Notes: generated from the sequence alone by a model not told the origin. Shown: positions 10,560 through 22,101, numbered from the stretch's first letter. The stretch: DNA of 64,000 nucleotides from Otatea glauca (GCA_036346275.1 JAYEVK010000454.1:153100-217099), one strand, 5' to 3'. A program made the numbers and translations.

Positions 10560-11951
10560 ATAGAGTGCTGGCTGACTTTCCTTAATCATTAGGGTATTGC
10601 AATAGCTCTTTCTACTCAAAGCATCGGCTACGACATTGGCTTTGCCTGGATGATAATGAATCCCAATGTCATAGCTCTTTCTACTCCAACCATCTTCAGT
10701 GTCTCGTATTGAGGTTGGCTTGGATAAAGATATACTTCAAACTCTTGTGATCAGTGTAAACCTCACAACTATTACCAATGAGACAGTGACACCAAATCTT
10801 TAAAGCATGCACTACGGCTGCCAATTCTAAATCATGTGAGGATAGTTAACTTCATGTGGCCTTAGTTGTCGTGAAGCATACACTACAACATTCTTATCTT
10901 GCATTAGCGCATAACCGAGTCCTTGTTGGGATGCATCACAAAATATCTCAAAATTCTTTCTAATATCTATTAGGATAAGCACTGGGATAGTTGTCAAACA
11001 CTTCTTTAACTCTTGAAACTCTGCTCACACTGTGGTGTTCAAACAATTTTCTTCTCCTTTAAGAGCTGAGTGAGCAGTCTAGCTTTTCTAGAAAATCCTT
11101 CTATGAAATGGCGATAATATCCTGCCATTTCGAGAAAACATTGGATTTGGGGTACCGTCTTGGGTGACTCCCAACTGTGCACATCTCATACCTTCCCCGG
11201 GTCAACGACGACTCCTTCAGCCGATATGACATGTCCTAGGAAAGCAACTTCTTTCATCCAGAACTCACATTTACTGAACTTTGCATAAAGCTGGTTTTCT
11301 CTTAGCTTCGTTAAAACTTGGTGCAAGTGATCCTCATGTTCTTCTTCACTTTTGGAATAGACTAGAATGTCATCAATAAAGACAACGACAAACTTATCCA
11401 GATATTCCATAAATACATTATGCATCTGGGTCAATAAGTAAGCAGGGGCATTGGTCAATCCAAAGGACATCACGGTATACTGATACTGTCCATACCGAGT
11501 TACAAAAGCTATTTTGGCTATATCCTCTTTATGAATCTTCAACTGATGGTATCCTAATCTCAAGTCAATCTTGGAGAACACTCCGGCTCCATGAAGTTGA
11601 TCAAACAAATCATCGATCCTTGGCAAAGGGTACTTTATTCTTGATGGTGACCTCATTGAGTGAACGATAATCTACACACATTCTCTGAGTTCCATCTTTC
11701 TTTTCAACTAGAAGAACTAGCGCTCCCCATGGCGAAGAACTTGGTCGAACAGAACCTTGATCTTGCAGCTCCTTAATTTGTCTCTTTACCTCAGCTAACT
11801 CATTAGCAGGCATTCTGTAGGGTCTCTTGGAAATGGGTGGTGTTCTAGGAACTAGCTCGATAAGAAATTCTATATCTCGGTCTGGTGGCATCCCAAGCAA
11901 CTCATCTGGAAACACATCATGAAACTCTCTGGCGATTGGCACATCTCCCAA
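10560..11951 (-). pseudogene. Reverse transcriptase and RNase H of element Y
   Basis: 11951-11610 holds the RT start (HDVFPDELLGMPPDRDIEF, RPYRMPANELAEVKRQI, GTQRMCVDYRSLNEVTIKNK). After a frameshift near 11640 it continues at 11656-11186 with PLPRIDDLFDQLHGAGVF, QYTVMSFGLTNAPA and the catalytic VVFIDDILVYSKSEEEHED, ending AFLGHVISAEGVVVDPGKV. RNase H follows to about 10600 (ending SRK and the pre-integrase linker) but is shifted several times. The RT active site (FIDD) is intact. This would be the replication enzyme of a chromovirus; this copy is not functional. Confidence 0.85.
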
Positions 11952-12037
11952 ACTTATTCCTTTGGCACTTCAAACTTTTATTCCTTCAGACTTCTCTACG
12001 GCAGCTTGAAACTTTATCTTAGCTCCATCTCGACTGG

Positions 12038-12406
12038 TTAAGGTGATCTCTCTATTCCCACAATCCAAAACTTCTTGGTCTTGGAGAGCCAATCCATTCC
12101 TAGTATCACATCTAGGGACTTGGTGTCTAGGACAATGAGGTTGGCTAGAAATTCTACCCCTGCAATTAATATCTTAACTTCGGGGCAGCCTTGGTTCGTA
12201 CTCAAATCAGAACCAGGTGATTGCACCAATAAAATAGTTTTAAGAGGCATTGTCTTTAATTGATGATTTGCAACAAAACTCTGAGAAACAAACGAATGCG
12301 TAGCTCTAGAATCAAACAAAACTATGGCAGATGCTGAGTTAACTAGGAGCTTATCTAGTATGATGTCTGGTGTAGACTGGGCGTCCTCAATGGTGATGTG
12401 ATTCAC
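12038..12406 (-). pseudogene. Aspartic protease of element Y
   Basis: The stretch reads NHITIEDAQSTPDIILDK, ASAIVLFDSRATHSFVSQ and SLDVILGMDWLSK. This is the typical retropepsin layout with the active-site loop DSG and the conserved ILGMDWL. Here the loop reads D-S-R, so the invariant Gly is replaced by Arg and catalysis is unlikely. It sits between gag and RT in the usual order. 11952-12037 is linker. Confidence 0.8.
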
Positions 12407-12439
12407 ACGGCCTCTTCCAACAGGCGACGGAGTTCTGGT

Positions 12440-13133
12440 AGGAGTCTAGGGCGCTCCACGTCCTGCTCCTGGTGCGGGGGTCTTGGCTGGGGTAGATCCC
12501 AAATTGAAACGAACAGGCGTTACGGCTTGCTTCCTTGGGCAATTGTTGGCATAATGACCAAGTTCATGACAGTTGAAACATGTGACTCTTGCAGCTGGAT
12601 TATTGTTCCTCTGAGTTGGATTGCTATTGGTGTTGAAGTTGCGATTGCCTGAAGGAGTTGGGCGGGGTGCTGGTGCAGGTATTCTGAATGCAGTCGCAGG
12701 AGTGAACAAGCTGGTTGTTGTGCATTGGGTCTGGCTCTTTGCGGATGATTCTGATGGGCTCCATGCTGCATCAGCTTTCTCATGCGAGATTCTTCTAACT
12801 CATGGCGAGATTCCTCAATAAGCATAGCTTTGTCCACAAGATGCTGAAAATCTGCATAGTCATTGCCAATAACTTGCACCTTTAAACCAAGATTGAGCCC
12901 ACGCTTGAACTTCTTCTAGCGAGCGTCATCTGTGGCTGCACCCTCTGGAGCGTAGCAAGCTAGTTGAGTGAACTTGTTGAGATATTCACTCACTGACATC
13001 CCTTCTTGCTTGAGCTCTAAGAACTCATTCTTCTTCATTTCAACCTTGCCATCTGGGATATGAGAGTGGCGGAAAGCAGTGGAAAACTCTGCCCAAGTGA
13101 TAGTCTAGGGGTCATCATGGTCAGCACTGTAGA
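12440..13133 (-). pseudogene. Gag of element Y, C-terminal part
   Basis: From the insertion edge leftward it reads WAEFSTAFRHSHIPDGKVEM, FLELKQEGMSVSEYLNKF, YAPEGAATDD, GLNLGLKVQVIGNDYADFQ and EESRHELEESRMRKLMQHG. This is the Gag domain of Ty3/Gypsy, with a stop near 12918 and a shift near 12700. A canonical CCHC knuckle, CFNCHELGHYANNC, lies near 12580-12540, followed by RKQAVTPVRFNLG. The N-terminal part of the same gag is on the far side of the inserted element at 18073-18537. Confidence 0.8.
13129..13133. repeat. Target-site duplication, left copy (GTAGA)
   Basis: The 5 bp before the 5' LTR read gtaga and the 5 bp after the 3' LTR (18073-18077) read gtagt. The uninterrupted gag at 10045-10060 reads cattgtagttctcc, so gtagt is the original target and the left copy carries one change. 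Confidence 0.8.
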
Positions 13134-14044
13134 TGATGTGGACATCCCAACCAAGGATACAACTGCTGCCCCTTCTTCCTCTACGACCGCTACTTCGTCC
13201 CCGACCGTCGCTGTTTCGCCCGCTACTTCGTCTACGACGTCTGGAGGGCTTAATCCGGAAGCAAGTCCTTTCCATCCACATTTGCTAGACCAGCACGTCA
13301 AGAACATCTACCGAGGACAGCCCACGCGCCAAGGAAGGCCCAAGATAAATCCCAATTCGTCGCCGAGTCCGGTTCGGCCATCCAGGAGTAGCAGTACTTC
13401 AAACGGACGCCACGGCCACATCCGAACTTCGTTTTCGACGTTCGACAACTCATTTGAAAGGTATCGAGATAACCTTTCCAATGGATCTTATCAGGAGACC
13501 AAATTCATCATGGAGCGAACGAAAATGACAGAAAAATCTCATGAGATAGAAATTTCAGGTGCTGCGCCACCTTTCTTTTGGGCCCAAGGCCCATGTACTC
13601 TTAGGGTTCCATCCCTCCTTTGGCCGGCACCCCTCTCCTGGCTGCCGTTGGGAGCCCCACCTTGTGTGGGTACCCCTATATATTGGGTTCTCACCCCTGT
13701 TCTTCATTTTTTAGGTTTTGTTGTGTTTTGGTAGACCCCGTGTGCGTCCCTCCTTGTGTTTGCGCGTGTCGACTAGACCGCCCGAGCCGAGAAACAGAAC
13801 CTCAACTTGTTTTCTTTGTTGGATTTCAATACTACCTTTTCGGTTTGCTTCATACTTTGTTCTTGCGGGTTCTCGATTTCTTGCAGGAACTACTAATCAT
13901 TGGATCTTGTATCTGTGTGGATTTGGCATTATGATTGTGAAGCTCCCAACCTGTTTGGTAGGAAGCCCTAAATTCGGTGCCATCAACACCTCCAAATCGA
14001 CGTATCATCATCCCACCGAAAGATCGGGATCGCTGCCCCCATCA
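13134..14044 (+). mobile_element. 5' LTR of the CRM-like element
   Basis: 911 bp, TGATGTGGACATCCC to CTGCCCCCATCA, with 5-bp terminal inverted repeats. It differs from the 3' LTR by many substitutions and a few small indels, so the insertion is not very recent. The later part (about 13680-14040) is T-rich with TATATATTGGGTTC near 13677, a possible promoter. Confidence 0.85.
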
Positions 14045-14047
14045 AGT

Positions 14048-14059
14048 TGGTATCAGAGC
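14048..14059 (+). other. tRNA-Met primer binding site (TGGTATCAGAGC)
   Basis: A perfect 12-base complement of the 3' end of plant initiator tRNA-Met, starting three bases after the LTR, the standard primer of chromoviruses. Confidence 0.9.
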
Positions 14060-15070
14060 TCATGGTTGCTCGGTGAGATTTTCCATCATATTTCGTTTTC
14101 TACCTAGAGTCCAGAAAATTTGCCCCACAAAAAAAAGATTTGTCCCTTTGTTCAAGCTAATTTGTGCCCTAACTTTTACTACTTGTTCTTGGTTTGTTGA
14201 ATCGTCGGTTGCATAATCGTGTCTTTGCTGGTTTTAGAGTCTAGTCCATTTAGAGTTTCAAGTTCGAGTCACGTTTTGGTCACAATTGCATTCGAATTGG
14301 AGTCAGTTTCTGCTAGTTGATCAGATTAGGACTCTCGGTGGTTGCTGGAGATCAGATTAGGTTGGTCTCTAGTTATCTTGATCCGTTCCCTAATCCGCGT
14401 GATTCTCTGTGTCTACCAAAGAAGATATATGTTTCCAAATATAAAAAAAAGCAGGCCAGTGCAGATACAAGAGCTGCACCAAATCAAGGAGATTTAAAAA
14501 AAGGCATGTGCAGATAGAAAAAAAGCCGCACCAAATCAGAGAAGAAAAGGCAAGTGCATACTACAAAAGCCGCACAGATTCAATTGCAAAACCAAAGTTC
14601 AGAGAGAGAGAGAGAGACCCCTGGTAAAAAAAAAGTGTGTGTGGTGAGTGTTGTTTGGAGTCCTTGTGAGTCTGTTTTTCAGTTTTAGGGCTCCCACAAA
14701 AAAAAGAGAGGAGCCCTAGCTGCTTGCTTTGTGTTGAGGACGTCCTCATTGTGTTTCTGTGGCATTGCTGGTGATTAGGCTCGCATCTCTAGTATTGTCT
14801 AGCCTAGGACCAGCAATGTACTGATTTTGAACGACTTTTTAGCTTACTTTGGTTCAGTGGTACTAGTTCCTCCTTTGCTATGTATTATTGCCTGTCCAAG
14901 CTCCACCATCTTCTAACCACACAGGTTCAGGAATTTGCAATCGCTTGCCACATCGAGGACTTGTAAGAACTTGGTAGAAGCATGAGCGTGTGTGAGGCTT
15001 ACCATTTCATACAACCTAGTAGTTTATAGGAGCTTTCATATCTGTGTGAAGTTCTTTGTTTCTACTAACT
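14060..15070 (+). other. Untranslated leader of the CRM-like element
   Basis: About 1 kb between primer site and gag start. It holds A-rich runs, a GA run (gagagagagagaga near 14600) and short repeats of a 'gcagatacaagagctgcacc'-like unit at about 14461, 14511 and 14549. I see no convincing ORF. Packaging and dimerisation signals would be expected here but cannot be identified by eye. Confidence 0.6.
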
Positions 15071-17037
15071 ATGGCAGGTAGTCCAAGCAATCGTGGGAGT
15101 AACGTCGGTAGTGGGAGTGAACATGAGGACCGCCTCACGCCAAAAGAACGGCGTTGGGTCACTCATTTCGAGAGGATGCACAATCAGCATGAGATGCGAT
15201 CTCCTGACACTCTTGATGCGATTCAGGCGCAATTGGCACCCCTCACTGAGCTTCAAGCACAGCTAGCACAACTTCTTCAAGGTGCTGCCCCCAACAATGG
15301 TGCCGCTGGTCATGCTTTGGGCCAACGCGGCGTTCCACCGACTGTCCCTGTTACTTTAAACGGGGTGGATCAAGAGGAGAATAACTACACCGCCGATACC
15401 GAGGACGACTACAGGGTAAATGTGAACAACGACCGATCTCATCGTCGACTCCACAATAACAGGCAAGGTATGGCGAGAAATCAACACGATCAAAGGGAAG
15501 AACGTGATGACTCTATGGCAAAAATGAAACTTACTATGCTTCCTTTTGATGGTACTTATAATCCTGATGTTTATCTATATTAGGAGTTGGCGGTAGATCA
15601 AAAATTTTCTTGCTATGACTTCTCTGAGCGTAGAAGGGTTCACGCTGCCACTAGTGAATTTACTGGTTTTGCATCTATTTGGTGGAAAGAACTTTGTAGA
15701 GCCAACCGTGATGTACCTACAACTTGGGATGGGTTGAAGCGTGTCATGAGGGCTAGATTTGTTCTTACATACTATGCTCGTGATTTACTGAATAAAATGC
15801 AGCGCTTTAATCAAGGTGATAGAACGGTTGAGGAATATTATCAAGAATTGCAAATTGGCATGTTGCGCTGTGGGTTAGAAGAGAGTGAAGATGCAAAAAT
15901 GGCTAGGTTCTTGGGTGGGCTTAACCGAGAGATACAGGATATACTTGACTATAAAGAATACAATTCTATCACTCGTTTGTACCATCTTGCTTTGAAAGCA
16001 GAAAGGGAAGTGCAGGGTCGACGATCGACAACACGAGGAAATTTTGGAAGCTCTTCCACATCCAAGTCGTTCCAGATCCATACCAAGGCATCATCTTCCA
16101 TACCTGGACGTGTACCTACACCCGCTGTTCCAACTACTTCGACGTCAACAAGCATTCCGGAGGCAAACAAGTCAGTCACACTTCAAGCACCCGCCAAGAG
16201 TGCTTCCTTAGTTGCCTCCACCGGTCGAACGCGGGAAATGCAATGCTTTCGATGCAAAGGAATGGGGCACATGATGCGAGACTGCCCTAATCAACGTGCT
16301 CTAATAATCAGAGAAAATGGTGAGGACACTAGTGATAGTGACATTGATGAAACTGAATATGCTCTTGTTGCCACTAACACTGCAGAGCCAGCAGAAGAGA
16401 TTATCACTTCTGCAACATCCAAGAAATATCCAGCTCTTGTTGTCGCACGTGTACTTAGCGCACAGCCTGCACGCGATGAACAAAATCAACGCCATACTAT
16501 CTTTCAGACAAGGTGTGTGGTGAATGAGCGCGCTGTGCATGTCGTTGTTGATGGAGGTAGCTACAACAATCTTGCTAGTGTAGACATGGTCGAGAAGCTT
16601 GGCTTGACCACAAATCCACTTCCTCAACAGTATGAAATTGAATGGCTCAATTCCACTGGTAAGGGTTCAGGTAACAAAAACCGTTCGAGTACCAATCTCG
16701 ATTGGTTCTTATCATGATAATGTTGTTTGCGATGTTGTACCCATGGATGCTTGCTCTCTTTTATTGGGTAGACCGTGGATCTATGATATGGATGCTATAC
16801 ATCATGGTAGGACCAATGAGTATACTTTCTTGTATAAGGAAAAGAAAATTATTTTGAAACCAATGAGCCGTACAGAACTAAGAAACATTGACGTTAAAAG
16901 AGCTCAAAGAGAAAAAGAAGAGAGTGGAATTCAAAGTGTAGCTAGTAAATCAACCCATTCAATTACACCAGTTGCTCAAAAACCTGATCTTAAGTTGAAG
17001 GGTAAAGTATTGTTGGCTGCAAAAGTTCTCATAAGAT
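15071..17037 (+). pseudogene. Gag-protease of the CRM-like element
   Basis: Start ATG 15071 (MAGSPSNRGSNVGSGSEHED). The Gag domain spans about 15520-16010 (KMKLTMLPFDGTYNPDVYLY, TGFASIWWKELCRANRD, QRFNQGDRTVEEYYQEL, MARFLGGLNREIQDI), followed by a Ser/Thr-rich linker and the knuckle CFRCKGMGHMMRDC (about 16245-16290). The protease active loop reads VVVDGGSYNNLASVDMVEKL (about 16535-16600), then DVVPMDACSLLLGRPW and KEKKIILKPM. There is an in-frame TAG at 15581-15583, where the family has Trp, and a one-base shift near 16670; apart from these it is continuous to 17037. It would make particles and process Gag only. Confidence 0.85.
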
Positions 17038-17040
17038 AAC

Positions 17041-17313
17041 ATGGATAGTATAGAACCATTGCCATTCTCTGTTGCTTTGTCTTCTGTTATTACTAATACG
17101 TTGAAGGATAATGAGATGGAGTCGAGGATGACTCCAATTCAAGAAGGGGAGGATGATGAGGACATCCCAACCAAGGATACAACCGCTGCCCCTTCTTCCT
17201 CTACGACCGCTACTTCGTCCCCGACCGTCGCTGTTTCGCCCGCTACTTCGTCTACGACGTCTGGAAGGCTTAATCCGGAAGCAAGTCATTTCCATCCACA
17301 TTTGCTGGACTAG
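17041..17313 (+). pseudogene. Pol C-terminal tail overlapping the 3' LTR
   Basis: The frame reads DSIEPLPFSVALSSVITNTL, like the linker that normally precedes RT. It continues without RT-RNase H-integrase to MTPIQEGEDDEDIPTKD, the end of chromoviral pol that continues into the LTR (LTR starts 17154). The ORF stops inside the LTR at 17311-17313. Overlap of the pol 3' end with the LTR is a known CRM feature. The join at about 17115-17130 is a clean internal deletion of about the length of RT to integrase. Confidence 0.75.
17141..17153 (+). other. Polypurine tract of the CRM-like element
   Basis: aagaaggggagga lies immediately upstream of the 3' LTR, the expected plus-strand priming site. Confidence 0.8.
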
Positions 17314-18072
17314 CACGTCAAGAACATCCACCGAGGACAGCCCACGCGCCAAGGAAGGCCCAAGATAAAGCCTAATTCGTCGCCGAGTCCGGTTCGGCCA
17401 TCCAGGAGCAGCAGTACTTCAAACGGACGCCACGGCCACATCCGAACTGCGTTTTTGACGTTCGACAACTCGTTTGAAAGGTATCGAGATAACCTTTCGA
17501 ACGGATCTGATCCCGAGGCAAAATTCATCATGGAGAAAAGGGACATCACAGAACAATCTCACGAGACAGAAATTCCAAGTGCTGCGCCACCTTTCTTTTG
17601 GGCCCAAGGCCCATGCACTCTTAGGGTTCCACTCCTCCTTTGGCAGGTGGCCCGCTCCTGGCTGGCGCACCCCTCTTGGGCACCTCCCCGTGTGTGGGTA
17701 CCCCTTTATATTGGGTTCTCACCCCTGTTATTCATTTTTTAGGTTTTATTATGTTTTGGTAGACCCCGTGTGCGTCCCTCCCCATGTTTGCGCGTGTCGA
17801 CTAGACCGCCCGAGCCAAGAAACAGAACCTCAACTTGTTTTCTTTGTTGGATTTCAATACTATCTTTTCGGTTTGCTTCATACTTTGTTCTTGCGGGTTC
17901 TCGATTTCTTGCAAGAACTACTGATCATTGGATCTTGTATCTATGTGGATTTGGCATTGTGATTGTGAAGCTCCCAACCTGTTTGGTAGGAAACCCTAAA
18001 TTCGGTGCCATCAACACCTCCAAATCGACGTATCATCATCCCACCGAAAGATCGGGATCGCTGCCCCCATCA
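17154..18072 (+). mobile_element. 3' LTR of the CRM-like element
   Basis: 919 bp, TGATGAGGACATCCC to CTGCCCCCATCA, colinear with the 5' LTR. It is followed by the right target duplication gtagt (18073-18077) and by the rest of the Y gag. Confidence 0.85.
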
Positions 18073-18537
18073 GTAGTTCTCCCACCATTCAGCGGCAGTG
18101 CCCTCCAGCTGATGAGCAGTGTAGAGAACCTTCTCACGATCTGTGCACTGAGCAATTGCAAGGTTCTTTTCAATGGTGCTAATCCAATTATCTGCGTCCA
18201 ATGGTTATGAAGAATTAGAGAAAGTGGGCGGATGAGTCCTCATCAATTCTGCCAGCTTGGACTACAGACGAGATTGAGGTGGTGCAGCGGCAGCTTGATT
18301 CTCCTAGTTCAACAGGTTAGCCAGGGAAACTGTAGTCTGGTTCTGCTGATTCATCATGTTGTTCATATTCTGCATCATTGTGTTCATAAGTTGTGTCTGA
18401 GCTGCCAAAAAGTGTCCCATGTTCTGATCTGTTACTGTCGACGGTGGTGGTGGTGCATTGGGATTGGGGTTAGCGCTAGCACTAGCACTGGCATCCACTG
18501 GCGAACTGCGACCAGCTCTAGAATGAGTGTCAACCAT
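18073..18537 (-). pseudogene. Gag of element Y, N-terminal part
   Basis: On the minus strand from ATG at 18537-18535: MVDTHSRAGRSSPVDAS, an Asn/Pro-rich stretch, VTDQNMGHFLAAQTQLMN, MMQNMNNMMNQQNQT. A frameshift near 18300 is followed by the gag core (IEKNLAIAQCTDREKVLYTA, HQLEGTAAEWW) up to the insertion edge. Methionine/asparagine-rich gag starts of this form are usual in Tekay elements. It joins the part at 12440-13133 across the inserted CRM-like element. Confidence 0.8.
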
Positions 18538-19113
18538 CTGCGATGCAGCACAAGGGTTTGATAGGTATGAGGGAAAAGTAGTAGACAAGTGGTAAGATCA
18601 TCTAGGGGAGAAGGTAATACCCTAGGATAAAAGAACATAGCCGAAAAGTCTACAACTTAGAGATGCAATAAAACTTTCAACTTAAGGTATGGTTGCAACA
18701 CCATACTTGAGGCAAGTGTACAACATACCAGACACGCAAGCAATAAAAATCCTAGTATATGCGGACTATACGCAACTAAACTAGACAAGGGAAAAACATG
18801 CTCAAACAACACTGAGCTCCAAAAACCTATCTTATATGATAGCCTTCTCGGACATACTCTCGACGGCTTGATCCTCATCTTCCTTGATTGACTCTTTGCA
18901 GATGCCTTGAGGCTTTGAGAAGTTTCATGAGATAAGATCAATATAACTTTCAAAATAATGTTTTAGCAAAGGAGAGGAATAAGAACCTAAGAATAAGATG
19001 AGTGGAGACAAACTATTAATTACCAATTTGATGATTTGATTTAGAAAATAATTTTGAAGACCATGCTAACTAGGATAGCGACCTACAGTCGATATGGCTC
19101 TGATGCCATCTCT
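18538..19113 (-). other. Leader and primer binding site of element Y
   Basis: No real ORF is seen. The primer site lies at 19108-19097 on the minus strand (GGCATCAGAGCC, one change from TGGTATCAGAGC), five bases inside the LTR end at 19114. Confidence 0.75.
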
Positions 19114-22101
19114 GTCGGGACCCGGATTTGCAAATCCGAAACCCTCTATATATACCGCACTAGTTCAGGATCACGCTAGTGCACACAGTGGAAACATAGA
19201 TGAAATATCATTCCATACAACGAATTAACTAAGAATAAGTAAATTATTATTAAGTAAGGTAAATGACCTTATGGTCAAAGTTTAGATCACTTTGCCTTAA
19301 GGGCTTAAAAAACAAATAAACTATTGCAGCGAAAAAGATAACATGGGACATTCGAAATGCCACAAGCAATCGTCCAGGAAAACGCCTTCCTAGTCCACGT
19401 AGTCTTCATAATATTCATCCTCAAGATATTCAGCATTTCCTGATCCTTCCTCAGCAACTGATCAACAAAGGCATATAGCCGTGAGTACAAAAAGTACTCA
19501 ACAAGCAGTAGGGAAAATGATGCAATATATTCATGCAGGCTTGACAAAGGATTGCCGTATGGTTCATTTGCAGAAAGCAATAACTTTAATTGAAATACAG
19601 TAAATAGATTGAAAGAACATTTATGAAAAGATAATAAGTAACTGGTAAATTAGTGGTAGACAACATGAACAGAATGGCGAGGCATCACCCTACACCATCT
19701 AAAAAAATTATCAAACCACTAAATTCAACAGTATAAACTTTAGACAACAAAACAACAGTGAACTCCCCGTTCACATCCCAACAATTCCACATTTCCACAT
19801 TTCATGAAACACTCTACACCACGCGTGAAATTCCCCGGCATGTCCATGACCGCGGACGTGGCTATTCGAATAGTTTGACACTCTGCAGAGGTTGTACAAC
19901 TTTACCCATAAGACATGAACATCTCTTTGTGCAAACGTTACTAACACACTTCCTTTGGTGTGTCGCAGAGATATCATGACAAAGCCTTTACAATTCACTT
20001 TCTAAACTCGGTACTGCCCACTAAGGTTTCGCCCCACAGGCCCCCTATTGTTCCTTGCGAATCTACCTGTCCATCCCGAAACCCACACAACCAATTTGGC
20101 GGTACTGAAGGCTAGACATTGTAAATTAATCAGCTAGATCTGTCCCATACCAGACATGAGGTAGTACGGTTAGGCCCAGTTCAATGGCGCACAAGATTAG
20201 GTCCTTAAGTTGTCTCAGGCAAGACAACCACATCCCAAATGTGCTAAAAAGCACCCCTTTGCTGTACGATCACTTTCCCGAGGGAAAACAACTTTGTTCA
20301 ACTAAGACCAATGGCAAACCCTGCCATGGTACAACAAATTTTACAATAGTGGCTATCGGCCACAATTCAATATCTCATTAAGTTAAGATTAACTTTATTC
20401 AACATGTGACATGAATCCGATCGTACAACTAAACAGGTTTAAGCATAGATACAATAACCCAATGTTGGTAGTATGATCATGTCCAACTAGTAATGTCCCA
20501 ACCTAGAGTTAACAATGGGTACATGGCATTCCAATAATCAAGGTGGCATAATGTCAACTAGGTGTTTAGCTACTCCCATGAAATAAGCATTGATACACAG
20601 ATAGGATGGAATTGTATTAAAAGCAAAGTATTTTTGCATACATAGGATCAATATGGTCAAAGGCTACGACTTGCCTTGCTGATCTAGTGCTGAGTCTTGG
20701 TCTTCGAAGTCTTTGTTTGCTCCCTCAGAACTTGCGTCTACTGGAAAAGAAAGCAACGAAACTAAATAAATACCAAATAGAGACTAAAACAAGCTCAAAA
20801 CCAAAAAAAATGGATCTGGAAGATTTATCTTGATTTTAGAAAAATTTAGAAATTTAAATCGCCTCAATCGGAGTTCGTATGACAGAGAACGGGCCTCCGA
20901 AAAATTAAATTCAGAGAAAAGGATGAAAATCAGAAAAATCCGAATTTCCTAATTTATTTTTATATTGTAAAATCTATTTATTGCACAATCCTAACGTCAG
21001 CAATCAACTTCCCGAAATAAAAATAAATCCGAAAACCCTTATTTCACTGACATGCGGGACCCACGGTCTGTGGACCGTGTCCACGAAAAGGCTACGGTCT
21101 ACGGTAGACCGGGCTCACGGGAACAAGAGGGGCTGACGCCATCGCCGATGTCACTGATGCGAGGCAACACATGGCGGTAGGGCTGACATGGACGATTGAC
21201 ACGGCGCTGACGCATGTCACGCTTCCAACGGCGTGGCGAGATCGGACGGCAGGGAGCAAGCGCTGCTGTCAGCGGCGGCGTGGCACGATCGGAGGCCACA
21301 CACAGGCGATCAGACGGCCGAGGGTCATGGCGAGGAGCGACGGTGAGGGTGGTGGCATAGTCTTGCCGGAGCCGAAGAAGATGACACGACGAACGGTGGA
21401 AGAGTGACGGATCGGGCACGAAACCTTGAGGATCTTGGAGAGTGCGATGCGGGAAACACAAAGAAGGCAACGGCAGTGGCGGGGGTGGACCGATGGCAGA
21501 GATAGAGGTGGTGGAAGGCTCCGGGTGCGGCAGCGAACTTCGTCGAGCTCGGGCGAAGCGACGGCGGCGTCTTGAGCAACGGGCCCAAGGGCAAAAGTGA
21601 CTGCGTGCGACGGGAAAGCTCGCACAGGGTTTGGCAACGCTTAAGTAGCCCTCAAAAGGCATGTTCGACCCAGACTCCAAGGTGGTTGTGCGACTGGTTA
21701 GGGTTAGGGTTCGGGCGACAGTGGCGGCATGGGCTGGCTGGGCCGAGCGACGCGCGGGCGAAGCGGGCCGAGGGAGGAGAAGCGGAGCGGGTCGGGTGAG
21801 GAAAAGAAATGGGCCGGAGAGATTTGGCCCGATAAAATGTTAGAGAATAAAAATTATTTACCGAATTAAGAAAATTCCAGAAATTCAAATAAAAGCAAAT
21901 AAATTCAAATAAATAGAAAATAAATTCAGAAAGATCTTCAAAAATACAGAAACATTCCTTGGAGCACAATGAAGCTTAATCAAATTAAATAATTTAATTA
22001 TTAGATAATTCAAATTAAGCTTGAATTAATTGAGGGAAAATACAAATGGTTCATTTTTTTGCAAATTCAACATTCCAAAACTCAAATTTTGGGATGTTAC
22101 A
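19114..22101 (-). mobile_element. 5' LTR of element Y (subfamily II)
   Basis: 2,988 bp. On the minus strand it runs from TGTAACATCCCAAAATTTG (22101) to GGGTCCCGACA (19114). It contains an AT-rich first part, a GC-rich middle (about 21050-21830) and an AT-rich last third with the terminal stem-loop and a perfect palindrome CGGATTTGCAAATCCG at 19124-19139. ORFs in the GC-rich part (about 21100-21800) have no recognisable domain and are probably untranslated. It is a close relative of the solo LTR at 46537-49312. Confidence 0.85.

Larger units (their letters stand above)
13134..18072 (+). mobile_element. Non-autonomous CRM-like chromovirus (gag-protease only)
   Basis: A complete 4,939-bp element with two ~0.9-kb LTRs (13134-14044, 17154-18072) bounded TGATG...CATCA, a perfect tRNA-Met primer site, a purine tract before the 3' LTR and a target duplication. 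The internal region encodes gag with a CCHC knuckle and an aspartic protease. It then passes from the pre-RT linker straight into the last residues of pol, which run on into the 3' LTR. RT, RNase H and integrase are absent. LTR termini and the coding overlap with the LTR resemble CRM (centromeric) chromoviruses. It must depend on a partner for replication. Confidence 0.85.
10134..22101 (-). mobile_element. Tekay-type Gypsy chromovirus Y (3' end lost; hosts a CRM-like insertion)
   Basis: Reading leftward: 5' LTR 22101-19114, tRNA-Met primer site (19108-19097), leader, gag start near 18537, gag interrupted at 18072-13134 by another element, then gag remainder, protease, RT, RNase H and the integrase zinc-binding domain, which stops at 10134. 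The integrase core, chromodomain and 3' LTR are missing. The LTR shares termini with the + strand Tekay elements (TGTAACATCCC...GGGTCCCGACA) but differs in sequence, so it is a second subfamily, shared with the solo LTR at 46537-49312. Confidence 0.85.
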
